DNA of 64,000 nt from Alteromonadaceae bacterium. Its GTDB lineage: Bacteria > Pseudomonadota > Gammaproteobacteria > Enterobacterales > Alteromonadaceae. This document shows, in pieces, positions 36,702 through 44,805 of the stretch. The translations under genes were made by a program, and so were the position numbers. The notes beneath the pieces were generated by a model. It saw only the letters and a program-made list of their open reading frames with translations. It searched no databases and had not been told where the DNA came from. Within the stretch, counting starts at the first letter, position 1; each line of letters starts with the position of its first letter. The DNA is taken from positions 1 through 64,000 of the forward strand of contig JABSOI010000024.1 of NCBI GenBank assembly GCA_013216015.1, read 5' to 3'.

Positions 36702-39359
36702 TTATTCACTTCCTTTTAGGCTTTGAATTGCAGGATGATTAATATATTGACGCAATGGCAAGTAACAGGCGAAAAATGAAATAGTACTGATCAATGCCAA
36801 TGTGATTAAAAACATCGAGATAAGTTGTGTACCAACATAATCGGTTAGTGACTCACTAAAACTCAAGTAAAGCGCCAGTATAATAATAACGCTGGTTATT
36901 GCTCCAACCATTAATGCGGCAGAATTATCTTTTAATATCATGGTGATTAAGTCTTTCCGTTTTGCTCCAATTGCCATGCGGGTGCCAATTTCAAAGCGGC
37001 GTGATTGAGTGCTGTAACTTAAAATTCCGTATAAACCAATTGCTGCTAAAAATATGGTTAACAAAGTAAGCACTGTGGTGGTAATAGCTGTTGTGTAATG
37101 GGTAAAAAGTATCTTCTTACGGGTGTCAGCCATGCTTTCAAAATGGAAGAGGGTAAATTTACCGGAAACGCTATTTATCGTACTGATCATTAGTTCGCGA
37201 CTAACTTTCTGGTTGGCTTTAAACTTGATTAAAAAGTCGTTAGATGCGCGCCAGGAAGTTCGGTACGCTTGCATAGGGTTGGCTTTAACATCGGGAATGT
37301 TTGTTCCTTTTACTATACCAACTATTGTGCGCTCGGTACTTGAGCCATCTTTTTCCACTTCACCCATGATATTGATTTTTCTACCAATCACTTTTTTAGC
37401 GATGTTTCCAGTAAAGTTTCCATTAGTGGCAAGACTGTTGGCAATTTTTTTAGCAAAAATATCATTGATGACGACGACATCATGACCATTTTGAATGTCG
37501 TCAGTACTGAAATAGTCACCTTCAAGCAACGTTTGTTCAAGCAAGTTAAAGTAATCTTTATCAACTCCCCCTGAAATTTCTACATCAAAAGCTTGTTCAG
37601 TGCCCAGGTCGGTAAATACTGAAGAGTTTGTTCTCAGTGGCGAGGATGATTGGCTTATAGCCTCAACTTGAGGTAAAAGTAAGAAACTATTTTTTAGTTC
37701 ATTGAGTAACGATATTGTTTCCTCACCTCTTCTTGGCAGCGACGAGTCTGCTGCAATAGTCATACTGAAGATATTATCAACTTTATGGCCAGCGGGAGTG
37801 TTAATTACTGTTGTTGCACTATTGAACAGGCTGATATTAACAAAAACCAAACTGGTTGCGATTGCCACCTGACTGATAATTAAACATTGACGAATACGTT
37901 GTGACACCTGAATGCCTGTACCTTTACCACTACTTTGCAAGGTATGGTTTAACGCTTGATAATTAATCATTCTATTGCTTAATTGGGCAAATAAAATGGC
38001 AAAGAAAAATACAAATAATAATGCGCAGCTAAGGGTAAATACGCTTAACGATAATTCATTAATTCGGGGTAATAATTCTGATAAGTAGTGTTGTAGAATG
38101 AAAAACCCGAATGATGCAACAATAAGTGCAACAATGGCAGACAATGTCATTAATAAACCAGTTTCAACCAACAAGGTTTTAAATAACTGTTTTTTCGTTG
38201 CACCAATAGCAGCATGAATAGCTAATGGTTTTTGCTGTTGAGCCGTACGTGAAATAAACAAGTTACTTATGTTTGCACAAGCGATCACTAATAAACCGGT
38301 AATACTGGCAAGCAGTAAATAGAGTCGATTAGTATTATCACCTAATATGACAGATTTAAATGACTTAAGTGACAATTTGACTTGCCAGCCTTTATAAAAA
38401 TCAAACTGAGTGACATTTTCTTGCCAAAGTTCATTTAAAAAAGGACTAATGCTTTGCTCTGCCTGAACTTGAGAAAAATCAGATTTTAATTTACCGACAA
38501 AGGCAAGTTCCCAGCGTACATATGCCCAACTATCAACATACATGCTACGCAGATTGTTGTAATCCCATGGAAGCCAAACTTGTGTTTGTCTGCCAATTTC
38601 ATGAAGTTCCGGTTCGATAAAAGACTGAGCGGTAACACCAACAATTCGAAAACTGGCATTATTAAAAGTTATCTTATTAGCTAAAATATCCTTGTCACCA
38701 TTAAATTCATTTTTCCAAGTGTCATAACTGATAATAGCAACAGGGTTAAAGCGCTCTTTGGCTTCTGTTTCTTCAAAGCTTCTACCAACTACCATTGGGG
38801 TATTTAACAGTGTGAAAAAGTCAGGTGTAATATAACTCGTGCTCATCATTGGCTGAGTTGGGCTAGAGGTTAAAACGTCAGTATCGTAAGCAATAAGTGC
38901 TGACTGTTCAAAAACAGTTTGCTTTTCATAAAAATGGGTTAAACCCGGATAGCTGAAATTACCTGATTTTAACTCCCCAGTATTATCAGTCATGTTGTGC
39001 TCAACCCAATATATACCCGTAATCATTCAAAATGCAGGTTTTGAAGCGTTTTAAAAGATTATCTACTGCGTTGCTTTCAATCCCAATAGCCCGCTATTGC
39101 TCAATCAAGCGCCTTTTAGATAAACTTTTAAATTCACTTCAAATTCCTGCATCTTGAATGACCACGGGTATAGCTTCTCTTGTTCGGGGTAGGGCAGGGG
39201 TTTTGCCAGCATTAAATAAGCCAGTGTAAGTATGCATAAAAGCGCACCTAAGGTTAACCCCATTGAACTGACAATACTTAATACAAACCACGGCTTGTTT
39301 TTTAAACCAAACCAGGCTTGTTTAACTTGATACGAAAATTGTTGAAAAATATGATTCAT
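36702..39359 (-). pseudogene. Permease P2, split by a MITE insertion
   Basis: An N-terminal piece (39359 to about 39173) encodes MNHIFQQFSYQVKQAWFGLK through PYPEQEKLY. A C-terminal piece (from about 39011 down to 36702) continues with WVEHNMTDNTGELKSGNFSY and runs without a break to HPAIQSLKGSE. Joining the two across the inserted DNA restores KLYWVEH exactly. The 157-bp insert plus its TA duplication (159 bp) keeps the frame but introduces four in-frame stops. An ATG in the insert end (39026) could restart a 774-residue protein lacking the first helix, but no ribosome site precedes it. P3 downstream must still be transcribed through it. Confidence 0.88.
39014..39170. mobile_element. 157-bp MITE with TA target-site duplication
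   Basis: Terminal inverted repeats of about 25 bp begin TACCCGTAATCATTCAAAAT on the left and TACCCGTGGTCATTCAAGAT on the right (reverse complement), both continuing GCAGG. TA is duplicated at 39012-39013 and 39171-39172. There is no transposase, so it would be moved in trans. TA duplication is typical of IS630/Tc1-mariner-like transposases. It interrupts permease P2. Confidence 0.88.
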
Positions 39360-39362
39360 GGA

Positions 39363-41801
39363 TTAATCACTTCCTTTAAGGCTGTTAATTGCTGGTTTAT
39401 TAATGAATGGTCTTAAAGGTAAATAACAAGCAGAAATTGAAATAATACCGATTAACAATAAGGTAAATAAACACACAGGCACCAGTTGAACGTTAATGTA
39501 GCTGATCAGGTATTCACTGAAGCTTAAATACAATGCGAGAAGAAGAAGAACGCTGATACCCAGACCCAATATTAACGATTTAGCATTGTCTTTTATGATC
39601 AACATAATTAAATCTTTACGTTTGGCTCCAATAGCCATGCGGGTACCTAATTCAAACCGGCGCATTTGGGTGCTGTAGCTTAAAATTCCGTACAGGCCAA
39701 CCGCAGCCAGAAATAAGGCAATAATGGCTAATAAACCACTGGTGACGAAGGTGGTATATTGCGTAAATAACCGAGAATTACGTCGTTCATTCAGCGTGGT
39801 TAAACTGAACAGATTAAATTGCTTATTTACGTGTTGCAGCGTGTTAAGGATCTGTTGACGAAGTAATGTTTGGCCAGCCTTAACTTTTACTAACATCATG
39901 TTTCTTGAAGGAGATGAAGGATAATAAAAGCGAGCAGGGATTTCGCTGGTATCAGGAATTTTAATGCCTTTAACTACACCAATTACTCTTGCGCCGCTCT
40001 TAAATTTTATCCCTAATGCACTGCCATTTGGTGCAAGTTGCTTAGCGAATACATCGTTGATGATAAGGATATTATTGTCATCTTTAATATCTGCTTCGCT
40101 GAAATAATTCCCTTCAATTAAAGGCTGGTTGATAAGTTGAAAGTATTGATGGTCTACATCTTTCGCTTTTACGGAGAATCTCTCATTTGTACCAAATACT
40201 GTCGCAGCTAACGTGCTAAAAGCCATAGGAGCACGAGACTGGCTGATCATTTCAACTTGTGGTAAAGCTAATAATTGACTGCGTACTTTGGCAACATCAG
40301 CAATTTTTGATTCTCTATTCAATTCTTTGTCTGATGGTAGTGATAAAACTAACCATGAAATGTTGTCAGTTTCAAAACCTGTTGGTTCATTGATTGTTGT
40401 TATTGCATCTTTAAATAACACTATATTGATAAACACTAAAGCGGTAACAATTGCCACCTGGCTGGTAATTAAACCTTTGCGGATATTCTTTGAAACCTGA
40501 ATACCAGTGCCTTTGCCACTTGATTGTAATGTTGCATTTAACGCATGGTAATTAATCATATTAGTACTTAAGCGGGCAAAAAATAACGCCAGAGCAATAA
40601 CCAACACAATTGCAGAGCTTAAGGTGAATGTGTTGATAGACAGTTCATCAACTCTGGGCAAATAATTCGCTAAAAAGTGTTGTAAAATCAAGAAGCAGCC
40701 ACTTGCAACCATTAAAGCAATAACGATAGAGATAAACATTAATAAGCCTGTTTCAGCCAATAGTGTTTTAAACAGGTGCTTTTTAGATGCACCAAGGGCG
40801 GCATGAATCGCTAATTGTCTTTGTTGCTCGGCGGTACGCGACATAAATAAATTGGCGATATTAGCGCAGGCGATTAAAACCAGACCAACAACCCCGGCCA
40901 AAAGTAAATAAACGGTTTTCTCACTGCCATTGAGGATCACGGACTTTAATGTATGAACCTTGATGCCAATGCCCCAATTAGTAAAAAATTCCCGGCCAGC
41001 AACATTTTCTTGCCAATTATTATTAATTAACGTGGTTAGTGTTTGTTCCAGTTGTTTTGGGCTTCTTTTTGAGCTTGAATTTGAGGTAGAGGCTGAAGGC
41101 AACTTGGCAAGATATAATAGTCCACTATCGTCATTACCCCATGCTTTCCTGTCTCTTTCACTTACAGAGTTATAATCCCAGGGTAGAAATACTGCTGTTT
41201 TTAAACCGGGGCCATATAACAGAGGTTCAGTGAATTCTTCACTCAATACCCCAATAATTTGATAGCTTACGCCACTGAAATTCACTTTCTTTGATAAAAT
41301 ATCTTTTGCAAGCGAAAACTCATTCAGCCAGGTGTTATAACTTAAAACGGCTACAGGGTTATACGTGTCTAACGCTTCACTTTGTTCAAAAGTACGGCCG
41401 ACAGCCATTTTCGCATTTAACAGACTAAACCATTCAGGCGTGATAAAACTAAGCTGCATTTTAGGATGCGTTGGCTGTGAAAGCAGTACATCACCGTCAA
41501 TATAAAGTAATGCTGATAAACTAAAGGCTTTCTGGTTTTTATACAAGTGCATTAAATTGGGATAAGTATATGCCGTCCCGTCAATTTTACCGTTATTATC
41601 AATTAAATTATGCTCTACAGTGTATAAGCTGTCTTGTTCTGGGTAGGGTAAAGGCTTCGACAATAGAACATAAGCTAAAGTGAGCACACATAATAATGCA
41701 CCCATAGTAAAACTCATTGTGGTTACTACACTGGCAACAAAGCCGGGCTTTTTCTTTAAACTTGCCCAGGCTTGTTGTTGTTGATAAATAAATTGACTCA
41801 T
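39363..41801 (-). CDS. Permease P1: duplicated MacB/FtsX-type ABC permease
   Basis: 812 residues, first permease of the array, with its start two bases beyond the ATPase stop. N-terminus MSQFIYQQQQAWASLKKKPG, FtsX helix region VGLVLIACANIANLFMSRTA, then EQQRQLAIHAALGASKKHLF, coupling segment MRRFELGTRMAIGAKRKDLI, C-terminus KPAINSLKGSD. The first periplasmic domain has a Ser-rich insertion (ASTSNSSSKRSPKQ). As the copy next to the single ATPase and adaptor it may be the ancestral partner of the system (inference). Confidence 0.87.
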   Translation of the reverse strand: MSQFIYQQQQAWASLKKKPGFVASVVTTMSFTMGALLCVLTLAYVLLSKPLPYPEQDSLYTVEHNLIDNNGKIDGTAYTYPNLMHLYKNQKAFSLSALLYIDGDVLLSQPTHPKMQLSFITPEWFSLLNAKMAVGRTFEQSEALDTYNPVAVLSYNTWLNEFSLAKDILSKKVNFSGVSYQIIGVLSEEFTEPLLYGPGLKTAVFLPWDYNSVSERDRKAWGNDDSGLLYLAKLPSASTSNSSSKRSPKQLEQTLTTLINNNWQENVAGREFFTNWGIGIKVHTLKSVILNGSEKTVYLLLAGVVGLVLIACANIANLFMSRTAEQQRQLAIHAALGASKKHLFKTLLAETGLLMFISIVIALMVASGCFLILQHFLANYLPRVDELSINTFTLSSAIVLVIALALFFARLSTNMINYHALNATLQSSGKGTGIQVSKNIRKGLITSQVAIVTALVFINIVLFKDAITTINEPTGFETDNISWLVLSLPSDKELNRESKIADVAKVRSQLLALPQVEMISQSRAPMAFSTLAATVFGTNERFSVKAKDVDHQYFQLINQPLIEGNYFSEADIKDDNNILIINDVFAKQLAPNGSALGIKFKSGARVIGVVKGIKIPDTSEIPARFYYPSSPSRNMMLVKVKAGQTLLRQQILNTLQHVNKQFNLFSLTTLNERRNSRLFTQYTTFVTSGLLAIIALFLAAVGLYGILSYSTQMRRFELGTRMAIGAKRKDLIMLIIKDNAKSLILGLGISVLLLLALYLSFSEYLISYINVQLVPVCLFTLLLIGIISISACYLPLRPFINKPAINSLKGSD

Positions 41802-41803
41802 GC

Positions 41804-42553
41804 CTAATCTCTGATACTTTTAGCAACTTTAGGAGACTGTAATATTGCACCATCTAATAATTTAAGCTGTGTTTTAGCCATATCAGCATAACGGGGATCA
41901 TGCGTTACCATACAAATGGTGGTGCCTTTGTTATTCAACTCTTCAAGTACATCCATTACCATATCGCCACTTTTAGAGTCGAGGTTACCGGTTGGCTCAT
42001 CAACTAATAAAATAGCCGGATCTGCCACTAAAGCACGGGCAATGGCGATACGTTGCTGCTGACCACCAGAAAGTTGATTAGGTTTATGACTGGTTCTATG
42101 GCTCATACCAACCATTTCCAGGCATTCATTAACGCGTTTGTTTATTTGTGCATCAGTAGGTTTCTCGCTACTGTAACGAAGCGGAAGGGCAACATTGTCA
42201 AATACTGATAATTCATCAATAAGGTTAAACGACTGGAAAATAAAACCAATTTTACTGTTTCGTATTTCGGCCGCTTCATCTAATGAAAGGCTGGTGACAT
42301 TTACACCTTCAATAAAATATTCACCGCTGGTTGGCATGTCCAACAAACCTAAAATTGATAATAAAGTTGATTTACCACACCCCGATGGCCCGGAAATAGA
42401 AACATAATCACCGGAATAAATTGTCATGTCGATATTTTGCAGCGCATGTGTTTCGAGTTCTTCTGTTTCAAAAACTTTTCCGATGTTTTTCATTTGAATT
42501 TTTATTGCGTTGTTCGGGGTATTGGTTGCCGTATTGCTTTGTGCGTTACTCAT
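41804..42553 (-). CDS. ABC transporter ATP-binding protein (MacB/LolD type)
   Basis: The 249-residue ATPase has Walker A GPSGCGKSTLLSILG, Q-loop FIFQSFNLIDELSV, signature LSGGQQQRIAIARAL, Walker B AILLVDEPTGNLD and a switch histidine in CMVTHDPRY. It is of the type that powers MacB/LolCDE-like mechanotransmission permeases. It is the only ATPase in the 25-kb array and would have to serve all eight permeases unless others exist elsewhere. AAGGG sits seven bases before the ATG. A 14-bp palindrome lies in the 115-base gap to the adaptor gene. Confidence 0.95.
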   Translation of the reverse strand: MSNAQSNTATNTPNNAIKIQMKNIGKVFETEELETHALQNIDMTIYSGDYVSISGPSGCGKSTLLSILGLLDMPTSGEYFIEGVNVTSLSLDEAAEIRNSKIGFIFQSFNLIDELSVFDNVALPLRYSSEKPTDAQINKRVNECLEMVGMSHRTSHKPNQLSGGQQQRIAIARALVADPAILLVDEPTGNLDSKSGDMVMDVLEELNNKGTTICMVTHDPRYADMAKTQLKLLDGAILQSPKVAKSIRD

Positions 42554-42581
42554 AATTTGCCCTTAATTCAGTTATATGTTT

Positions 42582-42595
42582 GCTAAACGTTTAGC
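42582..42595. promoter_or_regulatory. GCTAAACGTTTAGC palindrome between adaptor and ATPase genes
   Basis: A perfect 14-bp palindrome with a central CG, extended by TT...GA on the sides, has the form of a LacI-family operator. It lies 29 bases before the ATPase start and could control an internal promoter, or form a hairpin in the mRNA. Confidence 0.4.
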
Positions 42596-42668
42596 GAATA
42601 AATGTAAAGTTATCTAATGTTAGTTTGTGAATACCAGATAGCTAATGCCAACTAGTTAACGTCTGTTA

Positions 42669-43925
42669 CTAAAATTTTATTTCCAATTCAACATTGGTCT
42701 TTTTCAGGTTCGATAAATCAGAAACAATAAATTTATCTTTGGTTGTTGCGCCTGACAGTATTTGAATAAATTGTCCCGCCTGTTGGCCATATTTAATATC
42801 ATTAAGTGTGGCAGTCTGTTGATCATCATTCAAACGGTACAATTGACCACTTGAAAAAGATTTAACATTCGCAGGGCGTTCAATAAAGTTAATGTTTTTT
42901 AACGTTTCAGCGATAATAACACCGTCTATATTCTGCTGTGGACGAGCACTGGCCGGTAGTTTATTCGGTAATGATATTTCAATATTAACGGTATTATTTT
43001 CAACAATAGGATCTATACGGGCAACAATGCCTTCAATTTTGTCCTGTCGTGTATCGATAATAGTTCGTTGACCTACTTGTATTTGCTGTGCCTGACTCTG
43101 TGGTACACGAATTAATGCAATTAAATCAGTAACACTACCAATTAACGCAATTTCCTGACCTGCCGCCAGGCTTTGCCCTAAATTGACACTAAGACGCTGC
43201 AGAACACCATCAAAGCCTGCGCGTACCGTTAATTTATCAAGACGTTTTTGCGCTATGCCCAGTTGCCCTTTTTGTTGTTTAATGCGTTCTTGTTGAATAT
43301 TAATGGCTTCTTTATGAACCTCAAACAGTTGTTCAGCACGTTCAGACAAAAGTCCAATACGTTCTTTAAGTTGCTTTTCATCGAGTAAACTACCTTTATA
43401 GTCAAGTTGCGAAACAATCCCTTTTTCCACCAACTTTTCTTCCGCAGTACGCTTTAACTTAGCGGTTTCAAATCGAGCTGTTATTTCAGCCAAATTTGCA
43501 CGTTCATTAAGCGTTTCACGTTTCTGGTTAACTATTAATTGACGTAAATTAGCGGTAATTTGAGCAAGCTCTTGCTGAGCATTCTCAACTTGCTGTAATA
43601 GTTCTGGATTTTCCATTTTAATAATAATGCTATCAGCTGAAACCTTAGCTCCGGGTTTCAGTACAATCTCTTTAACCGTAGCTCTTGTTAAGGCGGTAAT
43701 AAGTTGCTGTTTGTCTGATGTTAAAGTGCCATAGCCCTCAATAATCACATCAAGATCGCCAGTTTGTACCGTACCGACAAGAATATCAGTACGCTTTACA
43801 CTGACAGTGCCCAAAGATTGCCTGGCAAAGAAAAACAAAATGATCACTGCACTTATCAAAACCAAAGTGATTTTCATCTGGTTTGATAATTTACCTTGTT
43901 TGGATTTTTTCTTGATAACATCCAT
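42669..43925 (-). CDS. Periplasmic adaptor (HlyD/MacA-type membrane-fusion protein)
   Basis: A 418-residue protein with an N-terminal membrane anchor (about 19-38). A biotinyl-lipoyl-like half follows (VKEIVLKPGAKVSADSIIIK), then a long Gln/Glu/Lys-rich coiled-coil hairpin (about 108-225), the second lipoyl half (VRAGFDGVLQRLSVNLGQSL) and beta-barrel domains. Such adaptors bridge inner-membrane transporters to a TolC-type outer-membrane channel; no TolC gene is in the window. It is the first gene of block 1, with a strong GGAGGT eight bases before ATG and a sigma-54 promoter about 80 bases upstream. Together with the ATPase and permeases it points to export out of the cell or periplasm. Confidence 0.9.
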   Translation of the reverse strand: MDVIKKKSKQGKLSNQMKITLVLISAVIILFFFARQSLGTVSVKRTDILVGTVQTGDLDVIIEGYGTLTSDKQQLITALTRATVKEIVLKPGAKVSADSIIIKMENPELLQQVENAQQELAQITANLRQLIVNQKRETLNERANLAEITARFETAKLKRTAEEKLVEKGIVSQLDYKGSLLDEKQLKERIGLLSERAEQLFEVHKEAINIQQERIKQQKGQLGIAQKRLDKLTVRAGFDGVLQRLSVNLGQSLAAGQEIALIGSVTDLIALIRVPQSQAQQIQVGQRTIIDTRQDKIEGIVARIDPIVENNTVNIEISLPNKLPASARPQQNIDGVIIAETLKNINFIERPANVKSFSSGQLYRLNDDQQTATLNDIKYGQQAGQFIQILSGATTKDKFIVSDLSNLKKTNVELEIKF

Positions 43926-44005
43926 TAATGTAGACCTCCGTAAAGTTGTTCAACAATAATATTGTTAAACTGATAATTATTGATTTAAATTTTATTGATT
44001 TAAAT

Positions 44006-44021
44006 TGCGAGAATCGTGCCA
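44006..44021 (-). promoter_or_regulatory. Sigma-54 promoter of block 1 (adaptor-ATPase-P1-P2-P3)
   Basis: The minus strand reads TGGCAC-N5-TCGCA. The -24 element matches the consensus exactly and GG-N10-GC spacing is kept, with one change (C for T) in the -12 element. Confidence 0.75.
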
Positions 44022-44080
44022 AATAAAATTTAGAGTAAAAACAATTAGTTAGATTGTTGATGGATAGGGTGATGAGTTGA

Positions 44081-44115
44081 TTGATTCGATAGTGAACTCT
44101 GTTAGTCCGAAATCG
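44081..44115 (-). promoter_or_regulatory. Conserved upstream activator-like sequence of block 1
   Basis: On the plus strand TTGATTCGATAGTGAACTC continues as TGTTAGTCCGAAATCG. It is more diverged than the other two copies but keeps GATTCGATA, GAACTC and TAGTCCGAAA and lies at the same 61-bp distance from its promoter. Beyond it, to 44805, the spacer has a degenerate palindromic repeat (44173-44205), AT-rich DNA and the M4 upstream box. Confidence 0.68.
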
Positions 44116-44172
44116 AGTCCTGTATTGAGACGTTTATTTTAAAATTTTGGGTTGGGAGGTAGGAGAATGGGC

Positions 44173-44205
44173 GAGGATGGGGTAGCCGCATGGCGTAACC
44201 TACTT
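44173..44205. repeat. Degenerate palindromic repeat unit
   Basis: GAGGATGGGGTAGCCGCAT ... GGCGTAACCTAC is a worn copy of the GTAGGATGGGTTA family. No partner unit is seen. Confidence 0.5.
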
Positions 44206-44624
44206 AAGCGTTTAAATATTGAAAAATTTATATTGATTGACTAAATACCTTTAACCAAATCACCCATGTTCAAAAGCAAAGCAATCTACTTTAGTATTTA
44301 TTCTTCGTTTGTCTTAGATCTCAGTGTAGAACAAATTGTTCAAATAAACCTGCGAGCTATTCACTTTTAGTCATTTGAATACGCTGTTCTGGAGGTGTTT
44401 AATTATGATTTGTTTGAGCTGTTTTCTGCGTAGTTGCTAAAAACGTGTGGCTTTTTTCTAACAAAAGTCAGGTTTTAATAGAGTGATCCTAATTTCTTTT
44501 TTAGTACCATAAAGCTGTTTGTATAAAGCCTTTTGACCCATTATTGGTGTTACGATTAATGTTGCATATATGTTATTTAAGTAAATAAATTGTAATGCCT
44601 TGGTTAATATTCTATGCTGCTTTT

Positions 44625-44640
44625 TGTAACTAAATGTAAT
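44625..44640 (+). promoter_or_regulatory. TGTAA-N5-TGTAA box upstream of M4 protease 1
   Basis: TGTAACTAAATGTAAT lies 181 bases before the gene start. The same direct repeat, with a 10-bp period, lies upstream of the other five intact M4 genes. The spacing fits a winged-helix (OmpR/PhoB-type) response regulator, which is an inference. Confidence 0.5.
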
Positions 44641-44805
44641 GGGCATTAATTTAATGTATTTGTGATGTTTGTTATATGTTGTTGTTTTGTTGCATTATTG
44701 GTGTATCAGTGTGTCAGTTGTTCGTGTGCTGTGACATTAATAAGATTAGTTGTAAATAACTAAAATACAATAATTAAATCATAATATGGATATAAAAAAA
44801 TAAAT

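Noticed and set aside
44458-44646. 62-codon minus-strand ORF in the divergent spacer between the two arrays
   Set aside because: It overlaps the TGTAA box region of M4 protease 1 and has no ribosome site or recognisable sequence.
44690-44720. GG..GC pairs upstream of the M4 proteases as possible sigma-54 sites
   Set aside because: No GG-N10-GC match with the right flanks was found before the M4 genes, so the sigma-54 regulon is limited to the ABC array on this evidence.
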